64,000 bases of DNA from Pseudoglutamicibacter albus (GTDB lineage Bacteria; Actinomycetota; Actinomycetes; Actinomycetales; Micrococcaceae), in NCBI RefSeq assembly GCF_022346425.1, contig NZ_JAKRCW010000009.1:32124-96123 (forward strand), given 5' to 3'. Below, one piece after another: positions 50,670 to 59,955 of the stretch. The translations under genes and the position numbers were made by a program. The first letter of the stretch is position 1, and every line of letters starts with the position of its first letter. The notes under the pieces were generated by a model, which was given only the letters and a program-made list of their open reading frames with translations, searched no databases and was not told the DNA's origin.

Positions 50670-52259
50670 TCAGCAGTTAGTCTTCTTAGGCATCTTTCCC
50701 TTGAGCAGGAAGTCTTCGACCCCGGTGGTGACGCACTCGTTGGAACGCCCGTAAGCGGTGTGGCCCCACCCGTCAAAGGTCAGCAGGGTAGAACCTGGAA
50801 GCTGCTTCTGCAGGTTCACAGACCACTGGTACGGGGTTGCTGGGTCGTGCTTAGTGCCGACCACCAAAACAGGCGGGATGTCCTTAGACACTTTGAAGTC
50901 ATCTTGCGCGGCGCCACCGGCGTTAGGCCAGCCAGCGCAACCATCGTGCTCGCTGAGGGCCTCGCCGTAGAACGGCGCTTCCTTCTTGAACTTTTCGCGC
51001 GTCTTCTTGCGGGATTCCTCTGTCAGTGCAGACGCGCCGTAATCCATGCAGTTGTATGCGTAGAACGCCTGGCTGGTGTTGTTGCGGTACTTGCCGTTCT
51101 CTCCACGTTCAGTAGACAAATCCCACAGCATCGCGATCCCCTCTGGGTCATTTTCTTCGATCGCCTGGCTCAACGCGTCAGTGAGCATGTCATGGGCTGC
51201 TGGCTCATACATCGGCAAGAGGGCTGCCTCGAAAACGGAGGCGCCACTGAACTTGCGCCCGTCCTCGGTGGTCATCGGTTTGGCATCCCATTTGTCGATC
51301 GCTTCGGTGAGCTTCTTACGGCCAGCCGCAACGTCACCTTTGAACCAGCAAGTATTCGGCTGCTCGGTGCAGGACTCAAGATAGTAATCGAGGCTCTCCT
51401 CGAAGGACTTCGCTTGCCCAAGCCCGACCTCTTCCATCTCAAGACTTGGGTCCAACGCCCCATCCAGCACCATGCGTCCAGCGTTTTCTGGGAACAACGA
51501 CAGATACTGAGCGCCGAGCTCGGTGCCGTATGAGTAGCCGAGGTAGTCGAGCTTCTCATGGCCGAGGGCCGCGCGCAGAATATCCATGTCTCGCGCGGAG
51601 TTCGGTGTGGTGATTTGGCTCAGCAGCCCTTCCGGCTTGGTGTTCTGCTTGCACTTGAGCACATCGGCTTCTGCGGCCTTCTTGATCTCCTTGATGCTCT
51701 TCTCATCGTTGCGCGGCATACGAGATTCCTCCATGCGCGCATCAAGCTCCTCGTCCGTGAAACACTTCACGGCTGTCGAGCTACCCACCCCGCGAGGGTC
51801 AAAACCGACGATGTCGTAGCTCTTACGCAGCTCATCGGAGAACAGCATCGAGGCGGCGTCCTTGACCATGTTGACACCTGAGGCGCCCGGCCCGCCCGGG
51901 TTCACAACCAAGCTGCCTTCGGACTTTTCGGTGGCTTTCGCACGAATAACTGAGATCGTGATCGCGCCCTCGTCAAGCTTCTCGTAGTTCAGTGGAACTG
52001 CGATCTCGCCGCACTCAAAGTTGCCGCATTCCTGCCAGTCGATTTTCTGGTCATAGAAAGACTTCAGGTCTTTGCCGCTGACGGCTTCCGTGGCCGGCGC
52101 TTTCGAAGACTCGGCCGGGCTCGCCTCGGACCCGCCGTTGCTACCGCCACCACCGCAAGCGGTGAGCGCTAACGCAACAGCGGCGGCTGCTGCACTGAAC
52201 ATCACGCCCCGGCGGGGCTTAGCACCCGGAAGGAGCCGGGTTTGGTGTGGGGAAGTCAC
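50670..52259 (-). CDS. Secreted alpha/beta-hydrolase lipoprotein (TAP-like peptidase)
   Basis: A 529-residue protein with a lipoprotein signal peptide ending in the lipobox LTAC (about residue 35), then a Gly/Ser-rich stretch. The hydrolase domain resembles tripeptidyl aminopeptidases: VNPGGPGASGVNM, YDIVGFDPRGVGSS, the nucleophile Ser in YLGYSYGTELG, and the TAP-like C-terminus with VGTKHDPATPYQW and GWGHTAYG (Asp and His). It probably releases peptides at the cell surface; substrate unknown. Confidence 0.9.
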   Translation of the reverse strand: MTSPHQTRLLPGAKPRRGVMFSAAAAAVALALTACGGGGSNGGSEASPAESSKAPATEAVSGKDLKSFYDQKIDWQECGNFECGEIAVPLNYEKLDEGAITISVIRAKATEKSEGSLVVNPGGPGASGVNMVKDAASMLFSDELRKSYDIVGFDPRGVGSSTAVKCFTDEELDARMEESRMPRNDEKSIKEIKKAAEADVLKCKQNTKPEGLLSQITTPNSARDMDILRAALGHEKLDYLGYSYGTELGAQYLSLFPENAGRMVLDGALDPSLEMEEVGLGQAKSFEESLDYYLESCTEQPNTCWFKGDVAAGRKKLTEAIDKWDAKPMTTEDGRKFSGASVFEAALLPMYEPAAHDMLTDALSQAIEENDPEGIAMLWDLSTERGENGKYRNNTSQAFYAYNCMDYGASALTEESRKKTREKFKKEAPFYGEALSEHDGCAGWPNAGGAAQDDFKVSKDIPPVLVVGTKHDPATPYQWSVNLQKQLPGSTLLTFDGWGHTAYGRSNECVTTGVEDFLLKGKMPKKTNC

Positions 52260-52324
52260 ATTATCCTCGCTGATGTCGATCTGATGAAGCTAGTAGTACA
52301 CGGTTTATCGGTGGCCCGGGAGGT

Positions 52325-53539
52325 TCATCGAGCCGCAGATGGCCTGTGCGCAGTCAGTCTAGGTGAAGCAGAACCTCGCGGTGTAGTACTACGGGGTGAG
52401 ACGATGATCGCGGCCATGAGCGCTTCGATCGCTACTTGTGGGCTTACATTTCCGGCGATCCTCTCGCGTGCGGTCCCGATGTGGTCGATCGCGGCAACAG
52501 AGTGCCCCGGATTCGTCGCGTTCGCGTACTGGGTCAGCTGCGGCGCAAGGTGAGCGTTGACGAGCTCTTGGCCTGTGCCGAGCTGGATTGTGAGAACGTC
52601 ACGGAAGAACGTCGTCAGGTCGATCAATGCGCGGTCTATCGAGTCGGTGGTTCCGCGCCGTCCGCGGCGCTTAGCGGCATCGGCGAGGCGCTTGAACTCT
52701 GTGCGTAACTGCCGCGGGATCGATTCTTCCGGGGACAAGCCGAAGGTTTCCCTCAACGCAGCCTCATCGGCTTGGGAACGCTCTTCAACGGATGCGGTCG
52801 CCTCCGCGGTCGCTATCTCAACGAAATGGGCGGCTGCCGCCATAGCGTTAGCGATGTTCGTGGCTCTGAACGGCGTGTTCACGATGTCTTCACGCCGCTG
52901 CCGCGCCCCCTCGTCGCGGGCGAGCCTGCGGGCAACACCGATGTGGCCTTGGGAAACGCGGGCCGCGAACTCAGCCTGCGCCGGGGTTAGCCCGTCCCTG
53001 CGAACCAAAAGCTCCGCGACATCGGCGTTATCCGGGATCCGGAGTGTGATGTTGCGGCAACGGGAACGGATCGTGACCAGGACATCGGCGGGCGAAGGCG
53101 CACATAGGATCCACACGGTGTGCGGGGGTGGCTCTTCGATGGCTTTCAGCAACACGTTGGTGGTGCGTTCGGTCATGCGGTCGGCGTCTTCAACGATGAT
53201 GATCCGCCAGCGTCCCGTGGCTGGCCTGTCGTGGGCTGTGCTGATGAGGTGGCGGACGTCTTCAATCGAGTAGGTAACGTTCTCGGTTGTCACCATGCTG
53301 ACATCGGGGTGTGTTCCAGCGAGCACGGTGCGGCACGCCGGACATTCACCGCAGCCCTTTGCTTCCGGCGCGGCCTGTTCGCATTCAAGGGCGGCAGCGA
53401 ACGCGCGGGCCGCGTTGGTGCGTCCTGAGCCCGGAGGGCCGGTCATGAGCCACGCGTGGGTCATCGCACTACCGCTCACCGCGCGCTTGAGTTGCTCAAC
53501 CACCCGCTCCTGTCCAGGGAGGTCCCGCCACACGCTCAT
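52325..53539 (-). CDS. holB: DNA polymerase III delta' subunit
   Basis: A 404-residue clamp-loader subunit. The N-terminus matches the AAA+ clamp-loader fold (LPGQERVVEQLKRAVSG, GPPGSGRTNAARAF, with Arg in place of the Walker A Lys, as delta' does not hydrolyse ATP). A zinc module reads CGECPACRTV, and EEPPPHTVWILCA precedes the sensor region. The C-terminal third (collar) is as expected. It overlaps tmk by 4 nt, the usual tmk-holB operon. Confidence 0.92.
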   Translation of the reverse strand: MSVWRDLPGQERVVEQLKRAVSGSAMTHAWLMTGPPGSGRTNAARAFAAALECEQAAPEAKGCGECPACRTVLAGTHPDVSMVTTENVTYSIEDVRHLISTAHDRPATGRWRIIIVEDADRMTERTTNVLLKAIEEPPPHTVWILCAPSPADVLVTIRSRCRNITLRIPDNADVAELLVRRDGLTPAQAEFAARVSQGHIGVARRLARDEGARQRREDIVNTPFRATNIANAMAAAAHFVEIATAEATASVEERSQADEAALRETFGLSPEESIPRQLRTEFKRLADAAKRRGRRGTTDSIDRALIDLTTFFRDVLTIQLGTGQELVNAHLAPQLTQYANATNPGHSVAAIDHIGTARERIAGNVSPQVAIEALMAAIIVSPRSTTPRGSASPRLTAHRPSAAR

Positions 53540-54306
53540 GCGCTACCTCCGGCATCTGTCACGGCATCAGGTGCAGGGTTGGACGCTGAGCCCGCCGCCG
53601 GCCGCGCCGCCGGGGCCTGCTCGGCCTGTTCGGTCCGCGCTGCCAGGGGAACACGCTTTATGAGGGGAGCCACGGCCGCGTTGATCTGTTGCGCGATGTC
53701 TTCGATGCTTGCCCGCGCATCGATCACAAGATAACGCTGCGGATCCAGTGCCGCGATCCGCTCGAACTCTTCCATGAGTGTTCCGTGAAACTCATCGGGC
53801 TCGGCTTCGATGCGGTCGCTGGTTCCGCGTTGGCCTTGGCGTGCACGCGAGTCCGCTACCGGCATCGTGAGCACGATGGTGAGGTCGGGTTCAAGCCCCC
53901 GCACGGCCGGGGCATTGATGGAGGCAACTGTTTCCAGGCCGAGCCCGCGGCCTGCACCTTGATATGCGAGCGAGGAGTCAAGGAAGCGATCAGAGATCAC
54001 AACCGCGCCAGCTTCCAGCCACGGGATGATCCGGTCGTTGACGTGAGCCGAACGCGCCGCAGCATAGATCAAGGCTTCGGTGACAGGGTCCATCGGAGTG
54101 AACGCCGGGTCAAGCACGATGCCGCGCAGTGCCTCGGATACAGCCGTTCCGCCTGGTTCGCGGGTGGTTTCAACGCGGTAACCGGCCGAACGCAGGTGCT
54201 CGGCGAGCAAGCGAGACTGGGTTGATTTACCTGTCCCGTCGCCTCCTTCAAACACGATGAACACACCGGCGGTATTACGGTGTTGCTGTGTGGCATCTAC
54301 CTGCAT
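53536..54306 (-). CDS. tmk: Thymidylate kinase
   Basis: A 256-residue kinase making dTDP. The ATG at 54306 sets the family start. Walker A FEGGDGTGKSTQSRLLAEHL, TTREPGGTAVSEALR, the DRFLDSSLAYQGAGRGL motif and a lid with RQGQRG are present. The C-terminus carries an Ala/Pro-rich extension (PAARPAAGSASNPAPD) of about 35 residues, beyond the normal end. The frame is open upstream of 54306 without similarity. ATGA overlap with holB. Confidence 0.94.
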   Translation of the reverse strand: MQVDATQQHRNTAGVFIVFEGGDGTGKSTQSRLLAEHLRSAGYRVETTREPGGTAVSEALRGIVLDPAFTPMDPVTEALIYAAARSAHVNDRIIPWLEAGAVVISDRFLDSSLAYQGAGRGLGLETVASINAPAVRGLEPDLTIVLTMPVADSRARQGQRGTSDRIEAEPDEFHGTLMEEFERIAALDPQRYLVIDARASIEDIAQQINAAVAPLIKRVPLAARTEQAEQAPAARPAAGSASNPAPDAVTDAGGSA

Positions 54307-54358
54307 GTACTTAACCCTACCGGTGGTTAGGTCCAAAACATGAGGGTGAACACATAGA

Positions 54359-54724
54359 ATGGGACGCATGACTTGGGCTCTCATGATCGAATTCGTGATC
54401 TCCGTGTTAATCGACGGAGCCATTTTCGCTCTCGCGTTATTCGCGTTGCTGGACTGCCTCGGGCAGCCCGCGGACCGTTTCCGCGTCTTCAGCAGGATGT
54501 CGAAGGGCGCGTGGACAGGAGCCCTCGCAGCGGCAGCGCTCGTGTCAGGTCTTTCATGCGTCAGCGGTGTGACCGCTTTGATAGGTCGGCCTTTCGGCGC
54601 CGGCATTCTAAGCGGTGGCAGCTTCGGCATGATCCTGATCTTGGCTGCGGCGATCTTCACAGGCGTGTATTTGGCGGGGGTCCGTCCTAACGTGTCCGGT
54701 AAGAACGGGTACGGCTCGTATTAA
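54359..54724 (+). CDS. DUF2516 family membrane protein
   Basis: A 121-residue protein with four hydrophobic segments (ALMIEFVISVLIDGAIFALALFALLD, split between the two helices, then GALAAAALVSGLSCVSG and MILILAAAIFTGVYLAGV). The pattern matches the actinobacterial DUF2516 family, whose function is unknown. ATG 54368 is an alternative start. It is divergent from tmk and precedes gpmA by 57 nt, so they could share a transcript. Confidence 0.8.
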   Translation: MGRMTWALMIEFVISVLIDGAIFALALFALLDCLGQPADRFRVFSRMSKGAWTGALAAAALVSGLSCVSGVTALIGRPFGAGILSGGSFGMILILAAAIFTGVYLAGVRPNVSGKNGYGSY

Positions 54725-54781
54725 GCCGCGGCACCCATCGTCATTGAGAGACCCTGCTTGCGCGGGAATGAAAGGCGGATC

Positions 54782-55525
54782 ATGACTTATAAGCTGATTT
54801 TGCTTCGGCACGGTCAGAGCGAGTGGAACGAGAAGAACTTGTTCACTGGCTGGTATGACGTGACGTTGACTGAGAAGGGGCGTGCGGAAGCCAAGCGTGG
54901 CGGTGAGCTGCTCAAGGAGACCGGCAACCTGCCTGATGTGCTTCACACCTCGCTGTTGACTCGCGCCATCGTGACGGCCAACATCGCTTTGGAGGCCGCG
55001 GATCATGTGTGGATCCCGGTCAAGCGTTCGTGGCGGCTCAACGAACGCCACTATGGTGCGTTGCAGGGCAAGAACAAGGCCGAGGTTTTGGAGAAGTTCG
55101 GTGAGGAACAGTTCATGACCTGGCGCCGTTCTTATGACACTCCGCCGCCGGAGCTGGAGGATGATTCGCCGTTTTCGCAGGCGAATGACCCTCGCTACGC
55201 GGACCTTGTTTCGATGCCGCGCACCGAGTGCCTTGAGCAGGTTCTTGAGCGTCTGTTGCCTTACTGGACTGAGCAGATCGTGCCGGATCTGAAGGCCGAG
55301 AAGACTGTTTTGGTGACCGCGCATGGTAACTCGTTGCGGGCGCTCGTGAAGCACCTGGATGGTATTTCGGATGAGGATATCGCCCAGTTGAACATCCCGA
55401 CCGGTATCCCGCTGGTGTATGAGCTGGATGAGAGCCTGAAGCCTGTCACCCCGGGCGGCACCTATCTTGATCCGGATGCTGCCGCGGCTGAGATCGCTAA
55501 CGTCGCCAACCAGGGTAAGAAGTAA
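54782..55525 (+). CDS. gpmA: 2,3-bisphosphoglycerate-dependent phosphoglycerate mutase
   Basis: A 247-residue glycolytic enzyme. The start at 54782 follows [28 protein letters not shown] carries the phosphohistidine, followed by [21 protein letters not shown], and the second His in [16 protein letters not shown]. Length is normal. The phoU gene is convergent across a strong palindromic terminator. Confidence 0.97.
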   Translation: MTYKLILLRHGQSEWNEKNLFTGWYDVTLTEKGRAEAKRGGELLKETGNLPDVLHTSLLTRAIVTANIALEAADHVWIPVKRSWRLNERHYGALQGKNKAEVLEKFGEEQFMTWRRSYDTPPPELEDDSPFSQANDPRYADLVSMPRTECLEQVLERLLPYWTEQIVPDLKAEKTVLVTAHGNSLRALVKHLDGISDEDIAQLNIPTGIPLVYELDESLKPVTPGGTYLDPDAAAAEIANVANQGKK

Positions 55526-55538
55526 CGCCTAGGTAATG

Positions 55539-55587
55539 CATAGAGCTGGGGCCAGCACCTGCCACAGGTGCTGGCCCCAGCTCTATG
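55539..55587. terminator. Bidirectional terminator gpmA/phoU
   Basis: 23-bp perfect arms (55539-55561, 55565-55587) with a 3-nt CCA loop, between the convergent gpmA and phoU genes. The hairpin ends in CTCTATG/CATAGAG. Confidence 0.9.
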
Positions 55588-55623
55588 CTCTCTCAGCCGC
55601 GAACGGTTAGTGAGGCGTATCGG

Positions 55624-56292
55624 CTACTTGAATGGGAGGTCTACGGACTCTGGTTCCCATTCGCCGGTCACGAGGTAGGTGACCTTGCGGGTTACGGAGA
55701 CGCCGTGGTCGCCGAAGCGCTCGAGGTAGCGGGAGGTCAGGGTCACGTCTGCCGTGGTTTCGGATGGTGCGTCCCATTCTGGGGCGGCTACGGCACGGAA
55801 TACAGATGAGTGCAGTTCGTCGATCTGGCGGTTCTTTTCAATGATCTGGCGCGCCAGGCTCAGGTCGCGGGTGTCGAGCAGGTCGCCGAGCATGTGTGCC
55901 AGTTCGATGTCCAGCTTCGCCATGTCAGCGAAGGTTGGGATGATGCTTTCTGGTGCTACCGGGTTAGGGAAGCGCAGGCGAGCCAGCTGGGCGATGTGGC
56001 GGGCGAGATCGCCCATGCGCTCGAGGGATGCAGACATGCGCAGCGAACCGACGATCATGCGGAGGTCGGAGGCGACTGGGCCTTGGAGGGCGAGGACGTC
56101 GATGGCGCGCTCGTCCAGTTCGTTCTGCATGAAGTCGATGCGAGCGTCGCTTGCGATGACTTCCTGCGCTAGTTCGGTGTCTTGGGTGGTGAACGCCTCC
56201 CATGCCTGTTCCATTGCGGTTGCAACACGGTGGGACATGGTGATGAGGCCTTCGCCGATGGACGTCAGCTCTGCTTGGAAGACTTTGCGCAC
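55624..56292 (-). CDS. phoU: Phosphate signalling complex protein PhoU
   Basis: A 222-residue helical protein made of two similar three-helix halves, with the PhoU signatures RIDFMQNELDERAIDVLALQ, DLRMIVGSLRMSASLERMGDLARHIA and YLERFGDHGVSVTRKV (metal-binding E/D clusters). It links the Pst transporter to the SenX3/PhoR kinase in phosphate starvation. It is divergent from senX3 by 225 bp, a standard actinobacterial layout. The GTG at 56292 has GAGAGG upstream. Confidence 0.95.
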   Translation of the reverse strand: MRKVFQAELTSIGEGLITMSHRVATAMEQAWEAFTTQDTELAQEVIASDARIDFMQNELDERAIDVLALQGPVASDLRMIVGSLRMSASLERMGDLARHIAQLARLRFPNPVAPESIIPTFADMAKLDIELAHMLGDLLDTRDLSLARQIIEKNRQIDELHSSVFRAVAAPEWDAPSETTADVTLTSRYLERFGDHGVSVTRKVTYLVTGEWEPESVDLPFK

Positions 56293-56517
56293 GGTTGCGT
56301 GTGTTCCTCTCGATTGTCAGACATGTGCGGCGGCGGTGAGTTTTGCTGTGTGCGGCTCACGCCGTGTGTCTCTCACTGGGCACATGTGGGGGACTATGAA
56401 TTATCTTTGCTCCGCTAAGTATCGCGGCGGTAGGCGTTACATGAACATCAGGTGAACAGGTCGTAGGGGAGTGCATTCTCCGGTTGTTGTCTAGTTTTCC
56501 AGGGTTAGGCTCTTAGT

Positions 56518-57711
56518 GTGGACCATACGCAACTCATTGCCGTGATTTCAGGCCTGGTGGGCCTGCTCATAGGTGTGGGCGGAGTCCTTGCTTATAACGC
56601 ATCGCAGCGTGGCAGGGTTCTCCAGCTCGCTGATGACACCCCTGATTTGCCGGAAGGAGCGGCAGACGTGTTGGGGGTTATTGGTCGTGCCTATGTTCTG
56701 GTCGATGAGGTCGATGGCGTGGTGCGGGCGAATCCGTCTGCGTACGCGTATGGGTTGGTGCGGGGCCATACGTTGGTGCATAGCGACATTGTGGAGATGA
56801 TCGCTGATGTTCGCCGCGATGGTGTGGTTCGTGAAGGCGAGTTTGAGCTTCCGCGCGGCCCTGTGGGGCAGGGTTTCATTGTGGTGCATGTGCGTATGGC
56901 GCCGCTGGGTGGGGAGCATATTTTGATCCTTGCAGATGACCGCACTGAGATCACTCGTACAGCTACCATGCGCCGCGATTTCGTTGCGAACGTTTCACAC
57001 GAGTTGAAGACCCCGGTCGGTGCTGTGGGTTTGTTGGCTGAAGCTATTGAGAGCGCGGCTGATGACGAGGTCGCGGTGCGGCGGTTCACCAAGCGTTTGG
57101 CTAAGGAATCGCAGCGGTTGGCGGCTTTGGTCCAAGACATTATTGAGCTGTCACGCCTGCAGTCTGCTGATGTTGTGCAGGCGGGTGAGGAAGTCGATAT
57201 GTCCAAGCTTGTGAATGAGGCTGTGGATCGTACGGCGCTCATCGCGGGTGAGCAGGACATTGAGATCAAGGTTGGCGGCGTCAAGAACGCGACCGTTTAT
57301 GGCGAATCTGATCTGTTGATGACTGCGGTGCGGAACCTGATTGATAACGCGATCAGGTATTCCCCTGAAGGCACCACGGTTGGTGTGGGGATCAGTGACC
57401 GGAATGGTTTGGTTTCGGTCACGGTGACTGACCAGGGTCCGGGTATTCCGGCTGATGAACAGGAACGCGTGTTTGAGCGTTTCTACAGGCTTGATTCGGC
57501 TCGTGCCCGCTCGACTGGTGGTAGCGGGTTGGGTTTGAGTATCGTGCGGCACGTGATGGAGAGCCACGGTGGTGAGGTGACCTTGTGGTCGCAGCCGGGG
57601 CAGGGTTCTACGTTCACGTTGCGTTTGCCGCGTCTCGAAAGTGAGGAAGAGCAGAGCGCTTCCTCGGCAAGTTCTAGCCTCGAGGAAGCCTCGAGCGTTG
57701 AGGGAAAGTGA
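56518..57711 (+). CDS. senX3: Sensor histidine kinase SenX3
   Basis: A 397-residue kinase. An N-terminal membrane helix (LIAVISGLVGLLIGVGGVLAYNA) and a PAS-like region (about 55-140) precede the dimerisation and catalytic domains. The phospho-His is in DFVANVSHELKTPVGAVGLL. N box NAIRYSPEG, G1 DQGPGIPADEQERVFERFYR and G2 GSGLGLSIVRHVMESHGG are all present. With RegX3 and PhoU it senses phosphate. The GTG start is chosen by the family N-terminus; regX3 follows by 10 nt. Confidence 0.95.
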   Translation: MDHTQLIAVISGLVGLLIGVGGVLAYNASQRGRVLQLADDTPDLPEGAADVLGVIGRAYVLVDEVDGVVRANPSAYAYGLVRGHTLVHSDIVEMIADVRRDGVVREGEFELPRGPVGQGFIVVHVRMAPLGGEHILILADDRTEITRTATMRRDFVANVSHELKTPVGAVGLLAEAIESAADDEVAVRRFTKRLAKESQRLAALVQDIIELSRLQSADVVQAGEEVDMSKLVNEAVDRTALIAGEQDIEIKVGGVKNATVYGESDLLMTAVRNLIDNAIRYSPEGTTVGVGISDRNGLVSVTVTDQGPGIPADEQERVFERFYRLDSARARSTGGSGLGLSIVRHVMESHGGEVTLWSQPGQGSTFTLRLPRLESEEEQSASSASSSLEEASSVEGK

Positions 57712-57721
57712 GTACAGCACG

Positions 57722-58402
57722 GTGACACGCATTCTGATTGTGGAGGATGAGGAGTCGCTCTCCGATCCGCTCCACTTCCTTTTGGAACGCGAGGGGTTCG
57801 ATGCCGCAGTCGCTGCTGACGGGGAAACCGCGGTTCAGGAGTTTGACCTGCATGGCGCGGACCTCGTTTTATTGGATTTGATGCTTCCGGGACTTCCGGG
57901 AACTGAGGTGTGCCGGCAGTTGCGGCAACGTTCTAACGTGCCGATCATCATGTTGACGGCTAAGGATTCTGAGATCGATAAGGTCGTGGGTCTTGAGCTG
58001 GGCGCGGATGACTATGTGACGAAGCCGTATTCTTCGCGTGAACTGCTGGCCCGGATTAGGGCCGTTTTGCGTCGCCAGGGGGAAGCGGAAGAGCTGATTT
58101 CCACAACCGTGCAGGCTGGCCCTGTCCGGATGGATGTCGAACGGCATGTGGTCACGGTGCGTGGTGAGCGTGTGCAGATGCCGCTCAAGGAGTTTGAGCT
58201 TCTTGAAATGTTGCTCCGTAACGCGGGCCGTGTGATGACGCGCGGGCAGCTGATCGATCGAGTGTGGGGATCGGATTATGTTGGCGATACCAAGACTCTT
58301 GATGTTCATGTGAAGCGTCTGCGCGCCAAGATTGAGGAGGAGCCCGGCTCGCCTGTTCACTTGGTGACGGTGCGCGGCCTGGGATACAAGTTCGAAGGCT
58401 AG
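57722..58402 (+). CDS. regX3: DNA-binding response regulator RegX3
   Basis: A 226-residue OmpR/PhoB-type regulator. The receiver has the acidic pocket (LIVEDEESLSD), the phospho-Asp in LVLLDLMLPGLPG and the Lys in VTKPYSSREL. The winged-helix domain has PLKEFELLEMLLRNAGRVMTRGQLIDRVWG and the ending TLDVHVKRLRAKIEEEPGSPVHLVTVRGLGYKFEG, split here for brevity. It follows senX3 closely. Confidence 0.97.
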   Translation: MTRILIVEDEESLSDPLHFLLEREGFDAAVAADGETAVQEFDLHGADLVLLDLMLPGLPGTEVCRQLRQRSNVPIIMLTAKDSEIDKVVGLELGADDYVTKPYSSRELLARIRAVLRRQGEAEELISTTVQAGPVRMDVERHVVTVRGERVQMPLKEFELLEMLLRNAGRVMTRGQLIDRVWGSDYVGDTKTLDVHVKRLRAKIEEEPGSPVHLVTVRGLGYKFEG

Positions 58403-58441
58403 TCTTCCTAGCGTAGGTACCGTTTCCCGCGCAGTTACCGT

Positions 58442-58495
58442 ATAAAACGCTGTGGGCCGGACACTCGAGCGAGTGTCCGGCCCACAGCGTTTTAT
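58442..58495. terminator. Bidirectional terminator regX3/lpqE
   Basis: Perfect arms of 26 bp (58442-58467, 58470-58495) with an AG loop, ending AAAACGC/GCGTTTT, lie between the convergent regX3 and the lipoprotein gene. This is a strong terminator in both directions. Confidence 0.92.
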
Positions 58496-58535
58496 TGTGC
58501 CATGCCCGGCGGTTAGCGCGGGTCAGGCTGTGTTC

Positions 58536-59096
58536 TTAGTGGCCGTGGTCGGCCTTTTCGGAGGGCTTGAGGTGGTCGCTACGTGACTTGTCGTGGCCAC
58601 CTGGGACGTAGTTGGCGTACTCAGGGAGGGTTCCGTCGACTACTGGGACCTTCGCGGTGGTGCTGTTGCCGCCGCTCTTGATGGTCACGAGGACCTGCTG
58701 GCCAGGGTAGGTGCCCTTGTTGGTTTCCTTGCTGGTGTCGCCTGGAACCGTGAAAGTTTCGGCGTTCTTATCGTCTTCGAGGCGCAGCGGTTTGTCTGCG
58801 GTGACGTTGGTGTCTACGGAGTTGCCGCTGAACTCGAGGCTGAGGTCTGCAGAGTCCTTGCCCTTGTTCACGATGGTGCCGAGGTAACGGGCTTCTTGGT
58901 CGGCGCCGTTGGTGACGAGCACCAGGTTCTGGATGGTGACGTCGCCGACGTGCGCGGAGACACCGTCTGATGGGTCGTACTGGGCAGTGGTTGCCTGGTC
59001 GTTGATCGCACCGCAGCCGGTAGCGGTGAGCGCAAGCGCAGCAAGGGCGGCGCCCGAGGCGGCGCGGCGGATGCGGGCCTTCACGGGAAGTTTCAC
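58536..59096 (-). CDS. lpqE: LpqE-like lipoprotein
   Basis: A 186-residue lipoprotein with signal peptide and lipobox (LALTATGC). The mature domain starts with an immunoglobulin-like beta-sandwich pattern (VGDVTIQNLVLVTNGAD, EARYLGTIVNKGKDSADLSLEF). It ends in a Lys/His-rich tail (DKSRSDHLKPSEKADHGH) of unknown meaning. The position next to carD-ispDF-cysS-rlmB matches lpqE in mycobacteria (Rv3584). Function unknown. Confidence 0.75.
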   Translation of the reverse strand: MKLPVKARIRRAASGAALAALALTATGCGAINDQATTAQYDPSDGVSAHVGDVTIQNLVLVTNGADQEARYLGTIVNKGKDSADLSLEFSGNSVDTNVTADKPLRLEDDKNAETFTVPGDTSKETNKGTYPGQQVLVTIKSGGNSTTAKVPVVDGTLPEYANYVPGGHDKSRSDHLKPSEKADHGH

Positions 59097-59434
59097 GAAA
59101 TTAGCTCCTCATCAATGAGTCATCTGCGCGGTTGTTTGCTCATTTAAGGGTGCAAGCAGACCACCGCCTCCTGCGATTCTATCGTGTTTGTGTGTTTCTC
59201 GCGGCCTCGGCTGTGTGTTGGTGACAAACCGTTCGGGCTTGTGCGGTGATTCGATCGTTTATTTGGGGTGCGTGGGCCGCTGTTGTGGTGACTGTGTTGC
59301 CAGTCGGCGTATAGATAACTGCGCGTTGAAGGTACTGAGCCGTTAAGTTCCGTTTCCCCTATGTTTACGGGGTTCTGTGGAAAGGTGCGGAGTTAGTCGT
59401 GATATTCTAGTTATCTAGAAAGGGGTTTATCCGC
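59097..59434. other. Divergent promoter region lpqE / carD
   Basis: About 340 bp without a gene. A TATTCT -10-like box is at 59403-59408 upstream of carD, and the carD ribosome-binding site AGAAAGGGG (59417-59425) is clear. I see no riboswitch or small RNA signal. Confidence 0.5.
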
Positions 59435-59935
59435 ATGATTTTTGACGTCGGAGAGACGGTCGTTTACCCACATCACGGTGCTGCCACGATCGAAGAGATT
59501 AAGATGCGCACCATCCGGGGCGAAGAGAAAATGTACCTTAAGCTTCGGGTTGCCCAGGGTGACTTGGTGATTGAGGTCCCTGCTGAGAATGTGGATCTTG
59601 TTGGCGTCCGCGACGTTGTGGACCGGGATGAGCTTGAGCACGTTTTTGAGGTGTTGCAGGCTCAGGATGTGGAGGAACCTGCTAACTGGTCTCGTCGTTA
59701 TAAGGCGAACTTGGAGAAGCTGGCTTCTGGTGATGTGAATAAGGTCGCTGAGGTTGTGCGTGACTTGTGGCGCCGCGAGAATGATCGTGGTCTGTCTGCT
59801 GGTGAGAAGCGCATGCTGGCTAAGGCGCGCACTATCCTGACCTCGGAGTTGGCTCTTGCTAAGAAGCTGACGGAAGATGAGGCTGAGGTTGTCCTGGATG
59901 ATGTTTTGTCTGGGAAGCGTAAGGCTAAGGTCTAA
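59435..59935 (+). CDS. carD: CarD-family RNA polymerase-binding transcription factor
   Basis: A 166-residue regulator that binds the RNA polymerase beta subunit and stabilises open complexes at rRNA promoters. The N-terminal Tudor-like domain shows [20 protein letters not shown]. The C-terminal DNA-minor-groove helical part has [18 protein letters not shown] and [19 protein letters not shown]. It precedes ispDF by 20 nt, as in many actinobacteria. Confidence 0.96.
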   Translation: MIFDVGETVVYPHHGAATIEEIKMRTIRGEEKMYLKLRVAQGDLVIEVPAENVDLVGVRDVVDRDELEHVFEVLQAQDVEEPANWSRRYKANLEKLASGDVNKVAEVVRDLWRRENDRGLSAGEKRMLAKARTILTSELALAKKLTEDEAEVVLDDVLSGKRKAKV

Positions 59936-59955
59936 GTTTTCGTATCGGGGGTTGA

